Source: Eretmocerus hayati (lineage: Eukaryota > Arthropoda > Insecta > Hymenoptera > Aphelinidae). Taken from it: a DNA stretch of 64,000 bases. This document shows, one piece after another, positions 23,520 through 34,914 of this stretch; within the stretch, counting starts at the first letter, position 1; each line of letters opens with the position of its first letter. The position numbers and the translations under genes are program-made. The stretch spans positions 134,156,715 through 134,220,714 of the forward strand of contig CM056742.1 of the NCBI GenBank assembly GCA_029851415.1, written 5' to 3'. The notes beneath the pieces were generated by a model. The model was not told the origin of the DNA. It saw nothing but the letters and a program-made list of their open reading frames with translations, and searched no databases.

Positions 23520-24475
23520 TCCATCCGACCTTCATACTTCAATATTATTGAACGTATTTAGGCTCATTTTGAAGCTTATTTCAAGACCTTCAAAATGGAT
23601 TGAGGTAAGTTGGATTCTGACCAACCCGAGGACCAACCAGAGCCGAGCAATCACAATTTTCCCAAAAAGTGATTTTCGTGAGTTCTCGAAAGGGTGTGCC
23701 CAGCATGCCCCCACTAAGCATATATTCTCAACAACTCTGGTCTATCTCAACATTTTTTAATGTAATTGAACTCTTTTTCAAGCTTGTTTCAAGGCCTCCA
23801 ATATAAGCTAAAGTACTTTTGATTTTGATCAACTGGATTCGAGCTGTCTCAGTTCCCCCCCCCCCCCCAAAAAACGGTGTAAATCGGCGATTAAGTGCAA
23901 AAAATCCTTTTTTATCAGCGTGCAGCAACGTTTGGAGCTTTTCGCCGATCCAGAACTCTGTTTTTGATCTATTTTGACGTGATAAACACGTTTTGAGTGG
24001 TCAAAAAGTCGTGCTGCACTTCCTTTCGAGATGACCACATGATGGGGCATATTGGATACACACCACTTTGGCCTTCATTTTTTGCATCCGATCTCCTCAT
24101 TTTGCTCATAAAATTTCACCAAATCTAAATTTTGCAATCCCAAATGACGGATTTTGAAGATTTTGAATAAAGAAATCGAATGTGCTAAAATACGTTGAGA
24201 TTAGTGGAACCAAAACATTTTGGCATCGGTTTTATTAAACGCAATTTTGTTGACGATTTTCAAGCGCGCAAACACAAAAAATGCAAAAAATCACTTCATA
24301 TTTCCTGCGAGATGCAGAAATAATCAAGGGTAGGTCTGAATGATCCATTTTCTGATATTTTAATATATAAAGAATTGCGCGAAGTTCCACGAGCGCCCAG
24401 TACTGAGATCGGCATATAGGGGCATGTTGGATACTACAGGGGGCATGTTGTGTACACTTACCTTACTTGGTATTC
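23520..24475 (+). repeat. Dispersed repeat with 'gcatgttgg' motifs, plus-strand copy
   Basis: About 23,540-24,060 matches the reverse complement of 32,885-33,500 over several hundred bases. Shared blocks include 'gaccttcaaaat', 'tctcaacaactctgg', 'gataaacacgttttgagt' and 'gcatgttgg/gcatattgg' followed by 'tacac'. It is internally duplicated: two diverged units of about 200-250 bp. A 14-base C run lies at 23,855-23,868. Two more 'ggggcatgttg' motifs lie at 24,420-24,470, ending 'tacacttacctta'. The short frames inside are not genes. Confidence 0.65.
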
Positions 24476-26600
24476 GAGGATTTTACATTTTGAACCATGT
24501 AGATTCATATTCTAATTTTGTGATATGATTCTGCAGTAAGATTCCCCTATAATTATCAAAAAATCACGAAGATCCCATCTATTAGTTATACACTGATAAT
24601 GAAATCCCCGTGCTAATTTCTCCATAACTTAGAGATTTTGCAAAGCAAAACATTTTAATTGAATTTTCAATTTGTCGAGCAATTTTTGAAGTTACTCCTG
24701 AAGTGAAACATTTCAAATCATCACAAATCATGGACATGTCATCTATTCCCCGCTGAAATTATAAGTTTTTCATCATCGTTTACATAATACTTAAAGAATT
24801 GAGATGGCGAGATATTAAGGATTTCAATTTAGGGTCTAATTTAGGCAACTTTCCATCTGGATAAAAGAGGATAGAGTCAATATTTACCAAAAATTGCTCA
24901 TTATGTAATTAGGAATCACGAGCTTTCCTCACGAGATTCATACATCATTACATTGAATCCAATATTGTTCTGGCTACAAGTTGTCAACGAATTCTGTATA
25001 TTCCACGCGGTAGGCAATGCCAAATGGTGCGAGTAATCAAAAGACATTCAACTCACATATACGTCACATGCATCCATTCGATATAAAATACGGTTTTTTT
25101 TCATACTGAAAGATAAAAACTACTCGCGAGGAAGAATAATAGACGAGGGATGCTCCGAGAGAGATATGAAATTCAAATTTGAACACATTCATGCATGAAA
25201 CGAGAGGGAAATAATTCATACCCTTGAACCAACAGATGGGAAAACCGAGCTATCCATACATCAACTTTTTTGAAGGGAAGAACTGAAATTTTGTGCACAA
25301 GGCAGTGTAGCAAAGAGAAGAAAAGAAAATTGAGGCGTGAATATAATAGCTAACACATTTCCAAGCTCTCAGCTCAGCTGACTAATCTACTTCTTCTTCT
25401 TTTTTTTACAGTGAGTGAAAATTTACACAGGTGTTTTCTCGGTGGGTGGTGCCTTCCATTGAACCGCGGTCTTTAACTCACGCCTTTGGCGCGATTCGTT
25501 CGCACCAAATATTAATGCACTCTTGCCGTGCACTGTAAATGCATATACAGAATCGTCTCCATAGCAAGATTTACTCTGCATATGGGCGATTATCATAACA
25601 CCGTACCATTATTATGACAATGAAGTCTCGGGTGAGGCGGATATATTCACAGGTCTGGTTCGAGTTTATCACACGTTCAGGGCGGTAAAATTTCTGCTTG
25701 CCGAAGCTGTTTTACAGCTGAGTAGCTTTTATGTAGCTGGAGAATCGGGTGACTGTATGAAAGATATGGAAAATTCGGAGAACTACGTGGCCGATGTCTT
25801 TTAATTTTACAGCTGACTATATACGAGGCTGAATTTGTAATATCTGGTGATGACGGGTTGGTGTAAAAAGGTGTTGAAATGGAAATTCGATGCTTGAATA
25901 CTGGTGGGCAAGTAGACGACGACAGGTGTGACTGTCTATTTCTGTTCTTAGAGTTTACCTATGACAAATAGTTGGGTAAACTTCCCAACTCAGCCACGTC
26001 ATAAAGAAATTCTTTTTTAATCGTTTCTATATAATTTTACTTAAAATTCAAAATTAATTTGGTCCTTTCACATTAAGCTGGTAGCCAAAATACATCTATT
26101 ATCTGATTAGTAACAGTGAATCTGGATTGTAGATCACAAATACAATTGATCTCTCTCATCGTTCTGATTCTGATAGAAATTTGCAGAAAAATTTCTCGGG
26201 TTTATGTTAACCAAGTTACCTACAACCAAAAAAGGTTTCTAGCCATTTGCAATAACAGAATTTTCTTTCCCAATCAGCTCAAATCGTTTTCAAAGATTTC
26301 AAATATCAAGAATTCAACCTATTCAAAAAATAGAAAAATTTCTGAATATACCGTACCCATCAAAATTGATAGATTTTTACAAAATCGGCGATTTCTCCGA
26401 AACACTTTGTTGTATAATGATTTTGAAAAAAAGTTCGGAGATCACGAGATAATCATCAAGTTATCGGTCCATAATATTTCTCCTGAGTTTTTTTCCTGCT
26501 GATAATTGATGTCGAAAATTGAAAATTATACTTCCAGCGGATCACCTGTAATTTTCACGGGAGTTGTCCGACCACAAAACTTCAACGGGATATTGCAGTT
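24476..26600. other. No recognisable gene
   Basis: AT-rich. A 128-codon frame at 26,116-26,502 (plus) is lysine- and isoleucine-rich and unrecognised. A polypyrimidine tract followed by 'acag' at about 25,390-25,413 resembles a splice acceptor, but no exon is evident after it. Confidence 0.35.
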
Positions 26601-26679
26601 CATTCCAGGAATTTATTTTTATTAAATTAATTAGGCACCTGTCCAATTTTATTCGTCCGGATGCCTCGTATCGTAGTGG

Positions 26680-28358
26680 CGTCACTGATGCTGTGGGTGG
26701 GTTAGTGGGTCGACGGCTCGGTGGGTCCTGTGGATCGGTGGGTCGGTTGGCCCGGTGAGTTGGTGAGTCCATGTTGAGACTGGGTCTTAGGCTTTGGCTG
26801 GGACAGAGGCTAAGGCTGGGGTTGAGGCTGGGTCTGTAGCTGAGCTGATGCTGGGACTAAGGCTGGAGCTGAGGCTGAGGCTGGGGCTAACGCTGGGCTG
26901 CGGCTGAGTTCGAGGCTGGATCAAGGGCTACGGGTGAGGCTGAGGCTGGGCTGTGGCTATGTCTGTGTCTGGGGCTGAGGCTGTGGCTGAGCTGAAGCTG
27001 GGTCTGGGGCTTAGGCTGGGCTGTGTCTGTGGCTGGGGCTGGGGCTGAGGCCAATGTCGGGCTGGAGCTAAGCTAGAGCGTGGCCAAGGCTGAGGTTGGA
27101 GCTAACGCAGAGGCTGAGGCTGGATGCTGTGGCTGTGACTAAGGATGAGATTGAACTGGAACTGGGGCAGTGGCTGAGCCTGAGACTGACGCTGGGCCCG
27201 AGGCTGGGGCTGTTGCCAAGGCTGAGTCTGGGACTAAGTCTGGGCTGTGGCTGGGGTTGAGGCTGAGCCTGTGGTTAGGGCTGAGGCTGGGTCTGGGGCT
27301 ACGGTTGGGTCTGGGTCTGGGCTGAGGCTGGGGCGTTGGCAGTGACTAGGGATAAGATTGAGGTGGGGCTAGAGCTAGGGCTAAGGCTGGGGCAATGGCT
27401 AAGGCTGAGACTGACGCTGCGGTCGAGGCTGGAGCTAAGGCTCGGCTGGGGCTGGGCTGAGTCTGGGGCTGAGGCTTGGGTAAGAGCTGGGGCTAAGGCT
27501 GAGGCTGGGGCTTAGGCTGAGGCTGTCGCTCGGGCTCGAGTTGAGGCTGGGACTAAGGCTGGAGCTGAGGCCGAAGCTAAGGCTCAGGCTGAAGCTGGGG
27601 CCAGTGTTGGGGCCGAGGATAAGTTGGAGCGTGGCCGAGGCTGAGGTTGGAGCTAACGCTGAGGCTGAGGTTGGAGGTTGTGGCTGTGACTAGGGATGAG
27701 ATTAGGCTAGTGGTGCTGGAGCTGGGGCTAAGGCTAGGGCAGTGGCTAAGTCTGACGCTGGGCCCGAGGCTGGGGCTGTTGCCAAGGCTGAGTCTGGGAC
27801 TAAGTCTGGGCTGTGGCTGGGGTTGAGGCTGAGCCTGTGGTTAGGGCTGAGGCTGGGTCTGGGGCTACGGTTGGGTCTGGGTCTGGGCTGAGGCTGGGGC
27901 GTTGGCAGTGACTAGGGATAAGATTGAGGTGGGGCTAGAGCTAGGGCTAAGGCTGGGGCAATGGCTAAGGCTGAGACTGACGCTGCGGTCGAGGCTGGAG
28001 CTAAGGCTGGGCTGGGGCTGGGCTGAGTCTGGGGCTGAAGCTTGGGTACGAGCTGAGGCTAAGGCTGAGGCTGGGGCTTAGGCTGAGGCTGTCGCTCGGG
28101 CTCGAGTTGAGGCTGGGACTAAGGCTGGAGCTGAGGCCGAAGCTAAGGCTCAGGCTGAAGCTGGGGCCAGTGTTGGGGCCGAGGATAAGCTGGAGCGTGG
28201 CCGAGGCTGAGGTTGGAGCTAACGCTGAGGCTGAGGTTGGAGGTTGTGGCTGTGACTAGGGATGAGATTAGGCTAGTGGTGCTGGAGCTGGGGCTAAGGC
28301 TAGGGCAGTGGCTAAGTCTGAGGCTGGGGCCGTGCCGAAGCTGAGGCTGGGGTTAGGT
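26680..28358 (+). repeat. GGCTGAGGCTGGGG-type minisatellite with a 566-bp higher-order repeat
   Basis: Hexamer-based units (ggctga, ggctgg, ggctaa) run for about 1.6 kb, after a GGTGGGT/CGGT-rich lead at 26,690-26,770. Within it, 27,191-27,756 and 27,757-28,322 are close copies with period 566, for example 'gctgggcccgaggctgggg' at 27,191 and 27,757. That points to a recent block duplication. The tract resumes at 29,703-29,790. Confidence 0.85.
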
Positions 28359-29697
28359 AAAAGTACCAGTAGCTGGACATCGCGGCACGAGACACCTATT
28401 CCTGGACAGTGAGTTTGTCACTCGAATATAACCACAACAAATGTCAAATCCCATTCAAAGATAGATGATTCCCATCGCACGTCATCTATTATCAGATTTG
28501 TATTTCGTCGAGTTTGATGGACGAGAAATGTATCGAGAGGATATTTTCGTGGTGGTACAAAATGGCAGTCTGCCGCTGCATGAAATCGGACGCTCGCGAG
28601 CCTCCGATGCGGTTCACTCCAAAACTTGAAACATGCTCTCAAATGACGCGAATACAATTATTTCATCCGGTTTCCCCATCATTTGTTCATGAACACCGTA
28701 AGTTTGAGTTTCTATGTAGATTTTATAGGATATCTCTATCAATTTTTGAGAATTCGAGTGTCCAGGTTTAGGTACCATATCGGTCGGATTCTCCTATAGC
28801 TGGACACTGTATTTTTGTGTCAAACCGACCACTTTCTCGGCGAAACCGACTCACAAAGCAGTCATTTTAATTGCACAGTGCTCTAAGCTTATGAATCATT
28901 GGGTGGTGTACCTTGATTCTTGTGTTTATTCTATTTTACACGGCTCGACGCGCCGTGTAAAGCGGCATATGCGTCTCGTGCCAAAAATTTTGTTCTTCAC
29001 GATAACCTCGTTGGACGTCGGCGAAAGAACAAAGTAGTTTGGCACTCGACGCATAATATACTATTTTCTTTCACGTGAATTCTAACCTCAAAGTACGCAG
29101 GCCTGCATGCACTTACATAGGGCTGCCATGAGAGACTCGTAGACTGCAATATTATATTGGGCGTATTTTCTCAGTAAACTGTTTTAGAGTCAAGCACATA
29201 TTCGTGAGGATTTCTGATTTCAGCATTATTGATGACTCAGACTTTAAATTTTCATTTTAATACACCAAAATGTACCCACAAACATACGTCTTCATGCCCA
29301 TACAATTTGAGTATATTGAAGTCGACTATTACTTCAAGGACTCCTGAAAATCATTCAAGAGGCGAGTTCTGGTATATTTGCGACACTAATATGAAGAAAC
29401 ATTTCAACACCTAAAATTCACTGTCCAGGTATAGGCTCCCGCTGTCCAGAATTAGGTGTCATCTCACGTGGTTCACAAAGCCTCTGTCCAGGAATAAGTG
29501 GAAGTTGAGTCGTCTCGTTTTTTGTACCTCCTGTCAATAATTTTGGGGTTTTCTAAACGAAACACATTGAAATAGGAAGAATTTCACCTACACTTAATGA
29601 TAGAATCACTGGTTGGTACGAAAAATGATATTAAAGTGTCATAAAAACCATAAAATAGAGACGTCGCTACATGGCTGTCCAGGTACTGGTGCTTTTT
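28359..29697. mobile_element. DNA transposon-like insertion with TGTCCAG subterminal repeats
   Basis: The ends are inverted: GTACCAGTAGCTGGACA at 28,363-28,379 against TGTCCAGGTACTGGTGC at 29,676-29,692. The heptamer CTGGACA occurs at 28,373, 28,402 and 28,800, and its complement TGTCCAG at 28,759, 29,422, 29,443, 29,485 and 29,676. Orientation is mostly mirrored between the two halves. The minisatellite continues on both sides, so it inserted into it. Clustered short end-proximal repeats are typical of hAT-type transposase sites. No transposase and no clean target duplication were found. Confidence 0.6.
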
Positions 29698-29702
29698 CTT
29701 TG

Positions 29703-29790
29703 TGGTTAAGGCTAAGGCTGTGACTGGGGCTGTGGATGGCGCGTGACTGTGACAGGGGCTGGAATTGGGGCTGAGGCCGTCGCTGGGGCT
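29703..29790 (+). repeat. Displaced remainder of the GGCTGAGG minisatellite
   Basis: 'ggttaaggctaaggctgtg' and following units continue the tract that stopped at 28,358. They then give way to the sequence leading into the conserved right module. Confidence 0.8.
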
Positions 29791-30042
29791 AGCCAACTGG
29801 GCGAAATTCCCAGAGACTTACTGGAGATTCAGGAATCTCACTATGCGCAACATTACCCCAACTCAATAGTTCTCAATCACAGTTACTAAGTTACATCAAG
29901 GAAATTATTTTTCAGAATTCACTGTATTATGAAATCTCAACGTTACATTGTTGAACTACAGAAGCATTTCAGGGGCTCATACCATATCAGAAACACTTCC
30001 AAGCCGGACGAGCGTTAGCGAGGTAGGCAATAAGGCTAGTCT

Positions 30043-32880
30043 ACTTTACGCTTGGACTTTTTTTCTACGACCTATCTGAGTCACGCGCTTAGAAAAAAAA
30101 TTTTCCAATTCATATCCCCTCATGGTGATACTGGATCTCTGCTCAAGCTCCAACCCACTATCAAAAACCATCCAAAAAGTTAGCGACAAACGTGATTTTG
30201 ATAAAAAAAGTTTCTAAATTTTCCGAATATGCTATCAGACTCCTCCTCTTCAGACATGACGTGGGGAGGCTCATCTAAAATCAATTGTATTCTGGAGCAA
30301 AAATTATAAAAGCACCTGTTGATCACATCTAAGTGAGAATCTGACAGCCCACTCGAAAATATAAGGCAATTCAACGTCCAAATGATTTCGTTCAATGTTT
30401 TTTTGTGATGGATTTATTGTGATGGTGGATTGGAGCTTGAACAAGTGGAGCTGGAGCATGATCCAGTATTTCCATGAGCAGCCATGTATTAAAAAGTTCT
30501 CTTCCCAAAGTTCATGTCTTGGACTAAAAAGGTCTTAGAAAAGATTTCAACTCACTGACTCGTAGGTTTTTGGACGATCTTCAACATCCCGTTAGAATTT
30601 TTGTGATCGTACAACTTTCATCTGAATTACAGGAGATTCGCTATGGGAGAATTTTTTTTCGATTTTCGACATCAACTTTTATCGCGAAAAATACTTGAGA
30701 CAACTGCTTTGAATCTACAAATCCTTTACTCAACACCTCTTGGCACGACGAAGCATTTCGATTTTCGAAAGAATCGTCGATTTCGAGGTCGGTTTAGTGA
30801 CTCTTTGCATGATCCATTATTTTTGACGGATACTGATGTATCTGGAGACTCGATCTGGAGAGCAACACTCCCTTAGATTGAAAATATCGAGGAAAATATA
30901 CATAAGTAATGTGAATGGTTTTCTGCGGTGGTTTTCGTGGTTGTAAATCACTTAACATTCTGAAAACGTAACATTTCTAAATCAGTTCTACATTTTCGAA
31001 ATTTCAACTAGACACAGATTGGGGTCGATTCACAGGACTCGTAGCGCTTCAGTCTCTAAATCACAGTTTCAAGTGATAAGGTCTAGTCGTGGTAACTGTT
31101 GCAAAGTACGTTGTAATGTGGACAAATCACGCACTCTCACTTTGTAGTTGAAGATGATTTATCAGTCGGTTGAAAAAAAAAACTATATTTGGCCACAATA
31201 CAGAAGGAGACAAAACTTTTGACCGAAAAACGTCAGTGCACCCCCAACAGTTTTCATTTTAGCAAACGCTGTCGTCAAAGAAAGCTTCCGAGTACCTTCT
31301 TTTCCTGAAAAATTTCAAAAGTCACGCTCGGATAAGCTTGAAAGACAACAAATGTGGCTCCTCGCGTGGCTCTATCCAGCGTATTAGAGCCAGCTAATTC
31401 GGAGTTTTAGACCATTCAAATTTACCTTAAAGCTGAAAAAACTACGCATCCGCAACATCGACGCCTTGATGCGCACGAGGATGCGGGCTTTTAGCCACTC
31501 ATCGCTGACCATATTACACACACGACTGCACTCTGCTGTTGCTACTGCTGCCGAAATGACCCACAACAGAAAATGTAATAATAGGCGGGTCTCGGAAGTC
31601 GCCCATTAAGAATTCATCAATCGGCCCTGTGTGTGCCCTTCTATACATTATCCTATCCTACTTACACATCACTCGAAAAGTGTGCAAGGCGCGTGGCTGG
31701 TCTGTATAATAATTGGTTCTTTAGCTTGTCTCGTCATCGGGGGTTTGTAACATGTAACACAGCTAAAACTTAGCTTCTGTTGTTGTTGTTGTTCTGTAGT
31801 AGAAATCCGCGCGAAGAAATTGCCAACACCTGTTGACCGAAATGACTTGACACTTGGGAATTATACTTACTTACCCATAAGAGGGCGATGAGCGTGTTTT
31901 GGTATGAGTATTTATAAACCGACAGATGCACGAATGAAAATGTATTAGTAAGCGTGGCGCCCGAAAAAAGCCAAGTTCTCGAAAGAATAGAGATGTATGT
32001 AAGTAGATACAGATGTATAAGTATGACATTGAAGGGGATGGTTTTACAAAGGGGATGAATTTTCCCGAAAAGGTCAGGAGGGGAAATGGAAAAGTGCGCA
32101 TATCGATGCTGCTGCAACTTAACCTATAGGTAACATACTATATACGGTAAGTGCTTCCGATGCCATTAGGGTCTCGATTGCGTGCGAGATCTCGATGGGG
32201 AGGCTGATGAGATTGATAGCCTGGCCGATACTACCTTCGACTTTTGTCGATCCGATAAATATTTCGGGATCTTGCAAGCGGATGTGAACCCGGAAAAATT
32301 CAGTCGTGCATGACTGTATTACTCCGATGTTACTGCAGTATACCCGTAAAGTACGGTGCCTTTGCGAATTTTCTGTACTTTGCAAACCCTTGTGTACTAT
32401 ATTTAGGAGTACACATTTCATCCAAAGACACTTGAGGAAAAGCTCACCCTCTACAAACCACCCCAAGTGGCTATAAAAGGGTCGCGAAAAGGCATTTTGG
32501 ATCACGCGCAATGGGTGATTTCAACCCCTGCCAGTGATGTTATGCGATAAATTTGATCTTCTATAGCCTGGCTATATCGTATTTCAAGGAAAACTCGGTT
32601 ATTATGCATGAGCGTCGTCCATATTGTGCCTTTTGCTATATGGCGCGGGCGTATAGAAGCGGAGTTTCATTACACGTTGACAAAACTATTGAGAGTCAAT
32701 ACTTTTTTTCGCGCGTTTGCGGGAAACGAGGCGCCAACATCTGTAAGAGATGAGAAGAAGAGATTACAGAAGTTCAAGCTTGGAACTCAATGGGTGGTAT
32801 AACTGACTGATAAGTGAGGGTTCTCTAGGCAACCCTGACATAATATTGTTTGAAATTGTTATAGCAAATCGCGTTGTTAT
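30043..32880. other. No recognisable gene
   Basis: Short frames, the longest a 130-codon minus-strand frame at 32,119-32,511 that I do not recognise. A small TGT microsatellite lies at 31,778-31,795. No transposon structure was identified. Confidence 0.35.
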
Positions 32881-32884
32881 TTTA

Positions 32885-33540
32885 TGTTCAAAGTGGCAGT
32901 TGTGAAACGTAGAGGTCAACATTGGAGTGTACCCAACATGCCTCTGCATTGTTATCTCAGTAAAAACGTGCAGTACGATTTCATTCACTACTCAAAACGT
33001 GTTTATCGCGTCAAAATAGGTAAGAATGTTTTAGAGCGGCGAAAGAACTTCGAATTTGGTTTCACAGCGATAAAAATGGATAAAAATGATCTTATGTACT
33101 TTATCATCGATTGACATTGTTTTGAATAATGTGGGCAAGTGGGGTGCAACTTTTTGTAAACTCTCAAAAAGTATGTACTTCTTGGAAAAATGCAGGCAGC
33201 TCAGCTTCTGCTCATCAAAATTAGACGTAATTCAGCTTATTTTGAAGGTCTTGTAACGAGCTTTAAAACGAGCTAAGATACGTTGGAATACTTTCAGGTA
33301 AGCCAGAGTTGTTGAAAAAATGGCTTAATGGGAGGGATGGGCACATGTTGGGTGCGCCCTGTTGCAAACTCGTGAAAACCCATTTTTTGGAAAAATTGTG
33401 ATAACTTGGCTCTGGTAAATCAAAATTAGATTTAGTTTAGCTTATTTTGTAGGGTTTGAAACAAGCCTTAAAATGAGCTAATGTGAGTTGAAAAATGTTC
33501 AGGCGGGCTTAATGAGGGCAAGTTGGGTACGCTTACCTTA
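32885..33540 (-). repeat. Dispersed repeat with 'gcatgttgg' motifs, minus-strand copy
   Basis: Reverse-complement counterpart of 23,540-24,060. It contains two diverged direct units (about 33,123-33,310 and 33,320-33,500), each with a 'gggca..gttggg/gtgggg' motif, a 'caaaattaga' stretch and 'gcttattttg'. It ends 'gggcaagttgggtacgctta' at about 33,512-33,531, like the end of the other copy. Confidence 0.65.
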
Positions 33541-33584
33541 TACCAAAGATACAGAGACATACATTTCGTCAAAAACCAGCCAAG

Positions 33585-33974
33585 TTACTGATGATCCAAA
33601 AAGTTAACAGGATTTGAGATCTTTGAATTTTTCTGTTTTTCGATTAGAATATTCAATTCCATACACAAATCAATAATTTGCAAGCAACTTTCACTAAGAC
33701 TCCAAATATCAAAAAAATGCACTTCTGAATAGATATTAGTGAACTCTTCAATGAACCTCAAACAATTTTCAAGGTCTAGCCGTATAAAGAAATTGGTGGC
33801 AAGCAACTCAGAAAGTTTCAAAGCTCCCCGAAGCGAAAGAGATGCTTCTTCCAATTGAAAGAACACGTAAAGCTCATACTCGTGGAATGGATTCGCGAAT
33901 AAAGTTTCATCTGCATGGGCAGGCAAAAATTCATCCAGGCTCAGCAGGACTTGAAACTCATATGATGCTTCCAA
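33585..33974 (-). CDS. Possible BTB-BACK-like domain fragment or exon
   Basis: About 129 codons open on the minus strand. There is no ATG at the 5' end: the first codon counted is TTG, and a stop lies seven codons upstream. The second half reads like the end of a BTB/POZ fold running into a BACK domain: LSELLATNFFIRLDLENCL, then FDIWSLSESCLQIIDL, resembling 'LL.AA.FL...L...C..FL' and 'CL.IW.LAE...C..L' of kelch-like proteins. Such proteins are adaptors for Cullin-3 ubiquitin ligases. The first half does not fit the BTB core well. It may be an exon, a pseudogene piece or a chance match. Confidence 0.3.
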   Translation of the reverse strand: MEASYEFQVLLSLDEFLPAHADETLFANPFHEYELYVFFQLEEASLSLRGALKLSELLATNFFIRLDLENCLRFIEEFTNIYSEVHFFDIWSLSESCLQIIDLCMELNILIEKQKNSKISNPVNFLDHQ

Positions 33975-34750
33975 CAGAGAAGAGCAACTACACTACATGA
34001 CTGCCTAGCCTATACCCTCCAAAGGATCATACTCATACTCGGTTCGCGAAAAGGCGCGCACTCGACGTTTAATAACTCTGCGCCATACCGACCATCATAA
34101 TACCATATATATGCATAAACCCCATGTACACGGTAGGAGCAGGAATAAAGGATCTAAAAATTACTCCATCCAGCGTACGCCCCATTTGTATGTGAACAGA
34201 ACAGTGAGTCCTCCCGGTTGATATGTAACGATCGCGTTGGTGTAGTACAGTTTCGTTGTAATTCTGAGCAAAAGTCAGAGAAGCTTTGCGCGCGGCCAGT
34301 CAGAAAGCTCCATAGGAGAGTCGTCGGAATCATCTCTGGTGCGCCTAGTACACGTCTGTCTCCATGGTGATGGCATCGAGCGCGGCAAGCACAGCTTCCC
34401 CGTTCAGGGCGTCACGCACGTTGATGCGAAAAAGCCGCGATTTGTATATCGCGGGAAAACGCCCTTGAAACTAGCAGCGCCATCTATCCGCGTGGTCACA
34501 TCTCGCGGGACTGCAAGCTCCGCGCAAGCTCTAAATTTTGGGAGTGCTCGTTGCTATCTCATGTACGGATTGGATTTTATACCGTCTGGCTTACTGTTCA
34601 CGCTCAATGATTCTGAGCCTGATTACTATTTGCAGACGATTGAATCTGATGTGTTGATTTATTTTCATGATCATATCAAGTTCCATCGGATGCAGACTCA
34701 ATGTTTTTTTTTTTTTTTGATGGAGCTGTGCTAGTTGGATTTCAGTCCCA
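33975..34750. other. No recognisable gene; CpG-rich segment
   Basis: About 34,260-34,540 is CG-rich and contains 'agcgccatctatccgcg'. A 131-codon plus-strand frame (34,339-34,734) is unrecognised. The region could hold an unseen promoter or exon. Confidence 0.3.
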
Positions 34751-34759
34751 TTGCTCTAT
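34751..34759 (+). repeat. Target-site duplication, left copy (TTGCTCTAT)
   Basis: The 9 bp directly before the foldback element are identical to the 9 bp directly after it (43,128-43,136). The terminal GGAAGTGG/CCACTTCC begins immediately inside each copy. Confidence 0.85.
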
Positions 34760-34914
34760 GGAAGTGGTTATTCGCACACCTCCCGTGTAGAGTCCGTGTA
34801 AAAAACATCGGGAGTACGTGTAAAACGGACATTTTCCGTGCGCGTCCGTGTGGCTCTTTGAAAAGAAGGAGAAGAGCTTGCAAGCTCAACGTCCGTTTCT
34901 GTCCGTTCGACTCG

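Larger units (their letters stand above)
26620..30042. repeat. Variable-core repeat element, copy B
   Basis: The left module (26,623-26,675, 'ttattcgtccggatgcctcg') matches copy A at 16,003-16,050, and the right module (about 29,880-30,042) matches 1-180 and 17,890-18,010. The core here is a different minisatellite (GGCTGAGGCTGGGG-like) and is itself split by another transposon-like element at 28,359-29,697. Confidence 0.55.
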
